Positions 61,269-64,000 of a stretch of DNA of 64,000 nucleotides are shown piece after piece (position 1 is the first letter of the stretch; every line of letters starts with the position of its first letter). Origin of the DNA: UBA2882 sp045542735 (GTDB lineage: Bacteria > Bacillota > Clostridia > Lachnospirales > Lachnospiraceae); assembly GCA_045542735.1 (NCBI GenBank), contig JAZQLQ010000001.1, positions 1 to 64,000 of the forward strand. The letters are read 5' to 3'. The notes under the pieces were generated by a model. That model had not been told where the DNA came from, searched no databases, and was given only the letters and a program-made list of their open reading frames with translations. The position numbers and the translations under genes are program-made.

Positions 61269-62699
61269 ATGGATTTTATATCTATCACATATCTTTTGTT
61301 TTTAATAATTTTATTATTTGTATATTATGTGACACCAAAAAACAAGCAGTGGATTGTGCTGCTTGTTTTTAGTGTCATTTTTTATAGCTGTTTTTCCTTG
61401 AAAATGTGGATGGGAATGCTTTTAACAGCTGTTACGACATTTGCATATGCCCGATTTGGGAAGCGTTCAAAAGCAATGCTTATTTTAACAATTATATTCA
61501 ATGTCGGGATTATGTTGGGATTAAAAACTGCGGCTTCGGGACTTGGGATTGTACAAGCCATAGGTCTTGATTGTTTGGCTATTTTATTACCGGTTGGTAT
61601 TTCTTTTTATACCTTACAGACAGTTTCCTATATGGTAGATGTATATCAAGGTAAGATAGAACCTCAGAAGAATTTTTTGAAGTATTTATTGTTTATCATT
61701 TTCTTTCCCCAGATTTTGCAGGGACCGATTCCGCGATATGAGGAATTGGGTCAACAATTATACAGTGGACATTCCTATGATGAAAAGAATGTACAGCGTG
61801 GCTTATATCTGATTTTGTGGGGATTTTTCCAAAAGATGGTCATTGCTGACAGATGCAATATTGTGGTAAATGAAATCTTTGAAAACTATCAAAGATATGA
61901 TGGTTTGTATTTTTGGATTGCAGGAATTCTGTATAGCTTGCAATTATATACAGATTTTGCCGGTTGTGTTGCTATTGCATCCGGTAGTGCTGAGGCGTTG
62001 GGAATCAAACTCCCTCAAAACTTTAATCATCCCTATTTTGCCATGTCAATCAAAGAGTTTTGGCATAGGTGGCATATGTCACTTAGTGGCTTTTTGAAGG
62101 ACTATGTATATATTCCTTTGGGTGGTAACCGGAAGGGTAAGGTGCGAAAATGGTGTCATATTTTGATTACTTTTGGTGTTAGTGGCGTATGGCACGGTAT
62201 CGGAACACATTTTCTGGTGTGGGGCCTGATGCATGGCTTTTATCAGGTGATGGGAGAGATTCTACAGCCTTTAAAGGATAAAAGCATGCGCATCACAGGA
62301 ATGGTCAAAGACTCTTTTGCCCATCGGTTGGTTGCACGTTTGTTTACCTGCTTTTTGGTCATGGTGGCATGGATTTTCTTCCGTGCAGAATATACATCAA
62401 AGGCGATTTATATAACGCTGCATTTATTTGGTAAATGGAATCCATGGATTTTAGTTTCCGGAGATTTATATGTTTTGGGATTGAAGGAAGAAGAATGGCT
62501 GTTATTAATTTTATGTATTATTTTACTCATGATTGTAGCGGTATTACACGAAAAGAAAATAGCTATCCGTGAAACTTTCTTAAAACAACCCCTGTTTTTC
62601 CGTTGGATTGTATTATATGTGGCGATTTTCGCAATTTTGATTACAGGTATTTATGGACCGGGCTATGATTCGGCACAGTTCATTTACGGAGGATTTTAA
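61269..62699 (+). CDS. MBOAT family O-acyltransferase
   Basis: The 476-residue protein has about ten membrane helices and the MBOAT hallmarks: WHRWHMSLSGFLKDYVYIPLGGNRKG and the catalytic His in SGVWHGIGTHFLVWG. It resembles AlgI/DltB/PatA, which move acetyl or alanyl groups across the membrane to surface polymers. It begins five bases after icd, without a terminator, yet has no metabolic tie to it. The next gene, with ATG directly after its stop, encodes the likely SGNH partner. Confidence 0.92.
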   Translation: MDFISITYLLFLIILLFVYYVTPKNKQWIVLLVFSVIFYSCFSLKMWMGMLLTAVTTFAYARFGKRSKAMLILTIIFNVGIMLGLKTAASGLGIVQAIGLDCLAILLPVGISFYTLQTVSYMVDVYQGKIEPQKNFLKYLLFIIFFPQILQGPIPRYEELGQQLYSGHSYDEKNVQRGLYLILWGFFQKMVIADRCNIVVNEIFENYQRYDGLYFWIAGILYSLQLYTDFAGCVAIASGSAEALGIKLPQNFNHPYFAMSIKEFWHRWHMSLSGFLKDYVYIPLGGNRKGKVRKWCHILITFGVSGVWHGIGTHFLVWGLMHGFYQVMGEILQPLKDKSMRITGMVKDSFAHRLVARLFTCFLVMVAWIFFRAEYTSKAIYITLHLFGKWNPWILVSGDLYVLGLKEEEWLLLILCIILLMIVAVLHEKKIAIRETFLKQPLFFRWIVLYVAIFAILITGIYGPGYDSAQFIYGGF

Positions 62700-64000
62700 A
62701 TGAAAAAAGGAAAGAGCGTATTAAAGTGCATATGTTTTATTGCGGTCTTTGCGGTTCTGTTTGTCTATGTACAAGAAGTGTTACGGGATAAGTGGGCGGA
62801 TGGAGAATATAATCCTTCTACCAAGATCAAAGGCTTTTATGCAGAAGAAGAGAATAGTCTGGACGTGGTTTTTATAGGATCCAGTCAGGTTTATGCGGAT
62901 ATTGCACCTGCGGTACTGTTTCATGATTATGGAATTGCTTCCTATGATTTTTGTGCAAATGAACAACCTCTGTGGATTTCTTATTATTATATCAAAGAGG
63001 TTTTGAAGCATCAGGATCCGCAAGTGATTGTACTGGATGTGTTTACGGTTTATGGTGCTGATTATGAAGAAGAAGGCATTACACATTTTAGCCTGGATGA
63101 TATGCCTTTATCATGGAATAAGATTGAAGCAATTAACGCCAGTGTGCCGCCGGGAGAGCGGTATGCATATTATTTTCCTATAGCAAAGTATCATAATACA
63201 TGGACTGATTTATACCAAAGAAAGACAGAATTGGCTTTTTATGATGAAAAGGATCCGTATAAAGGATATTCGCCATTTGTCTTTGCTACAGATTATGCAG
63301 AAGGAGCAAAAACGGAGGTTGCATCACAAACCGAATTGGAACCCATTCCCGACAGAGCGCTGTTATGGCTTAACAATATCATTACTTTATGTGAAGAAGA
63401 GGGTGTGGAACTTGTTTTGATAAAGACACCCAATGGTCATGCAGAACGTCAGAAACTGTATAATAGTGTAGCTGTGGTTGCAGAAGAAACCAATACACCG
63501 TTTTACAACATGAATGTGTTGTTGGATGGTCAGGCTCATGTAAATGTCATACAGGCGGAAAAAGTAAGCCAATTAATGGGAGATTATCTGGTTGAACATT
63601 ATGAGTTTGAAGATCGTAGAGAGGATCCGGCATATGCTTCCTGGCATGAGGATGCCAAATTATTTTATCGTCATAAGGCAAAATGCCAATTGATTAGTGC
63701 AACAACTTTTGAAGAGTATATTACATGTCTGCAGGATGCAGGTTATGTGATATGCATCAGTGCAAAAAACAGTGGTAATATTCCTTTTGGACAGGAAGAT
63801 ATACAATATTTAAATGAAATGTTGGGAACTAATTGTCAGTTGGATAAAAATCCGGGTGAAGGCTATGCCGTGGTTTTGGATGGTGGCCAGGTGATTGCGG
63901 AAGGTTCACAGATTGAAACCACAACGGGAGGGTTAAATATCAACATAACATCCCCGGCAGGCGGAATGAGTGACGAGGTAGCGCATATCTATATCAATGG
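62700..64000 (+). CDS. SGNH/DltD-like partner of MBOAT, partial (C-terminus outside window)
   Basis: At least 433 residues, open to the window end. A signal anchor (about 7-28) is followed by VVFIGSSQVYADIAP with the Gly-x-Ser signature of SGNH/AlgX/DltD-type enzymes (about residue 62), a DVFTVYGADYE segment, and, after residue 330, a domain (TTFEEYITCLQDAGYVICISAKNSG) that looks like the ILEI/PANDER fold. Such proteins complete O-acetylation of secreted or wall polymers started by the MBOAT. The start codon touches the stop of the MBOAT gene. Confidence 0.72.
   Translation, partial: MKKGKSVLKCICFIAVFAVLFVYVQEVLRDKWADGEYNPSTKIKGFYAEEENSLDVVFIGSSQVYADIAPAVLFHDYGIASYDFCANEQPLWISYYYIKEVLKHQDPQVIVLDVFTVYGADYEEEGITHFSLDDMPLSWNKIEAINASVPPGERYAYYFPIAKYHNTWTDLYQRKTELAFYDEKDPYKGYSPFVFATDYAEGAKTEVASQTELEPIPDRALLWLNNIITLCEEEGVELVLIKTPNGHAERQKLYNSVAVVAEETNTPFYNMNVLLDGQAHVNVIQAEKVSQLMGDYLVEHYEFEDRREDPAYASWHEDAKLFYRHKAKCQLISATTFEEYITCLQDAGYVICISAKNSGNIPFGQEDIQYLNEMLGTNCQLDKNPGEGYAVVLDGGQVIAEGSQIETTTGGLNINITSPAGGMSDEVAHIYIN

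Overview
The window looks like a chromosomal segment of an anaerobic, low-GC Gram-positive of the class Clostridia, most likely family Lachnospiraceae. This is inferred, not searched. The grounds are T-box leaders in front of pheST and leuS, a Firmicutes-type 6S RNA, ATP-dependent PEP carboxykinase, SpoIID and SleB-type wall proteins, a class B sortase with BspA-type leucine-rich-repeat surface proteins, and strong purine-rich ribosome binding sites. Almost all of it is coding and nothing looks like a prophage or insertion sequence.

Layout. 1-65 is the 3' end of a 23S rRNA with no 5S gene behind it. 0.26-6.6 kb: CheV, a Sir2-like protein, an 814-residue acidic membrane protein full of FliM-like peptides, then hisH-hisF-ung. 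6.6-9.4 kb: lysA, tRNA-Leu(CAA) on the minus strand, a metallo-beta-lactamase-fold protein, and a small zinc-finger membrane protein. 9.4-16 kb: polA-coaE-(FtsA-like)-walJ. 16-19.8 kb: apbE, a GH25 lysozyme, an AP2-domain protein and a SleB hydrolase. 19.8-28.7 kb is metabolism: thrC, paaK plus an ACT protein, citrate synthase, deoC, pckA, and an Mbeg1-like hydrolase. 28.7 kb: 6S RNA, then a SpoIID-like protein and a YihY/BrkB protein. 32.3-37.6 kb: T-box-pheS-pheT-queA and a PilZ protein. 37.8-38.8 kb: a PD-(D/E)XK nuclease-like gene followed by four inverted-repeat units. 38.8-41.3 kb: tyrA-aroA on the minus strand. 41.5-47.4 kb: a membrane protein, T-box-leuS and a MATE transporter. 47.4-48.5 kb: three small minus-strand genes, one very Cys/Gly/Asn-rich. 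48.7-56.9 kb: class B sortase and two large BspA-like proteins, both ending in a TPxTGD sorting signal. 56.9-64 kb: a subtilase, a Re-type citrate synthase candidate, a GntR/FCD regulator, isocitrate dehydrogenase, then an MBOAT acyltransferase and a truncated SGNH-like partner.

How the genes work together. Carbon metabolism appears twice: a classical citrate synthase sits near pckA, and a second, HMGL-type (Re) citrate synthase candidate sits with a regulator and icd, so the oxidative arm from oxaloacetate to 2-oxoglutarate is represented apart from aconitase. The sortase and its two neighbours form a self-contained enzyme-plus-substrates cassette. The two aminoacyl-tRNA synthetase loci share the same design: a TTGACA-17-TAGAAT promoter, a T-box with a matching specifier codon, and a terminator.

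The observations I would follow first are the nuclease-like gene with its REPIN-like inverted-repeat array (37.8-38.8 kb), the array of FliM-like peptides next to CheV, the two citrate synthases and their shared TATACAAT(T/A)-type sites, and two minus-strand genes that appear to be transcribed as leaderless mRNAs.
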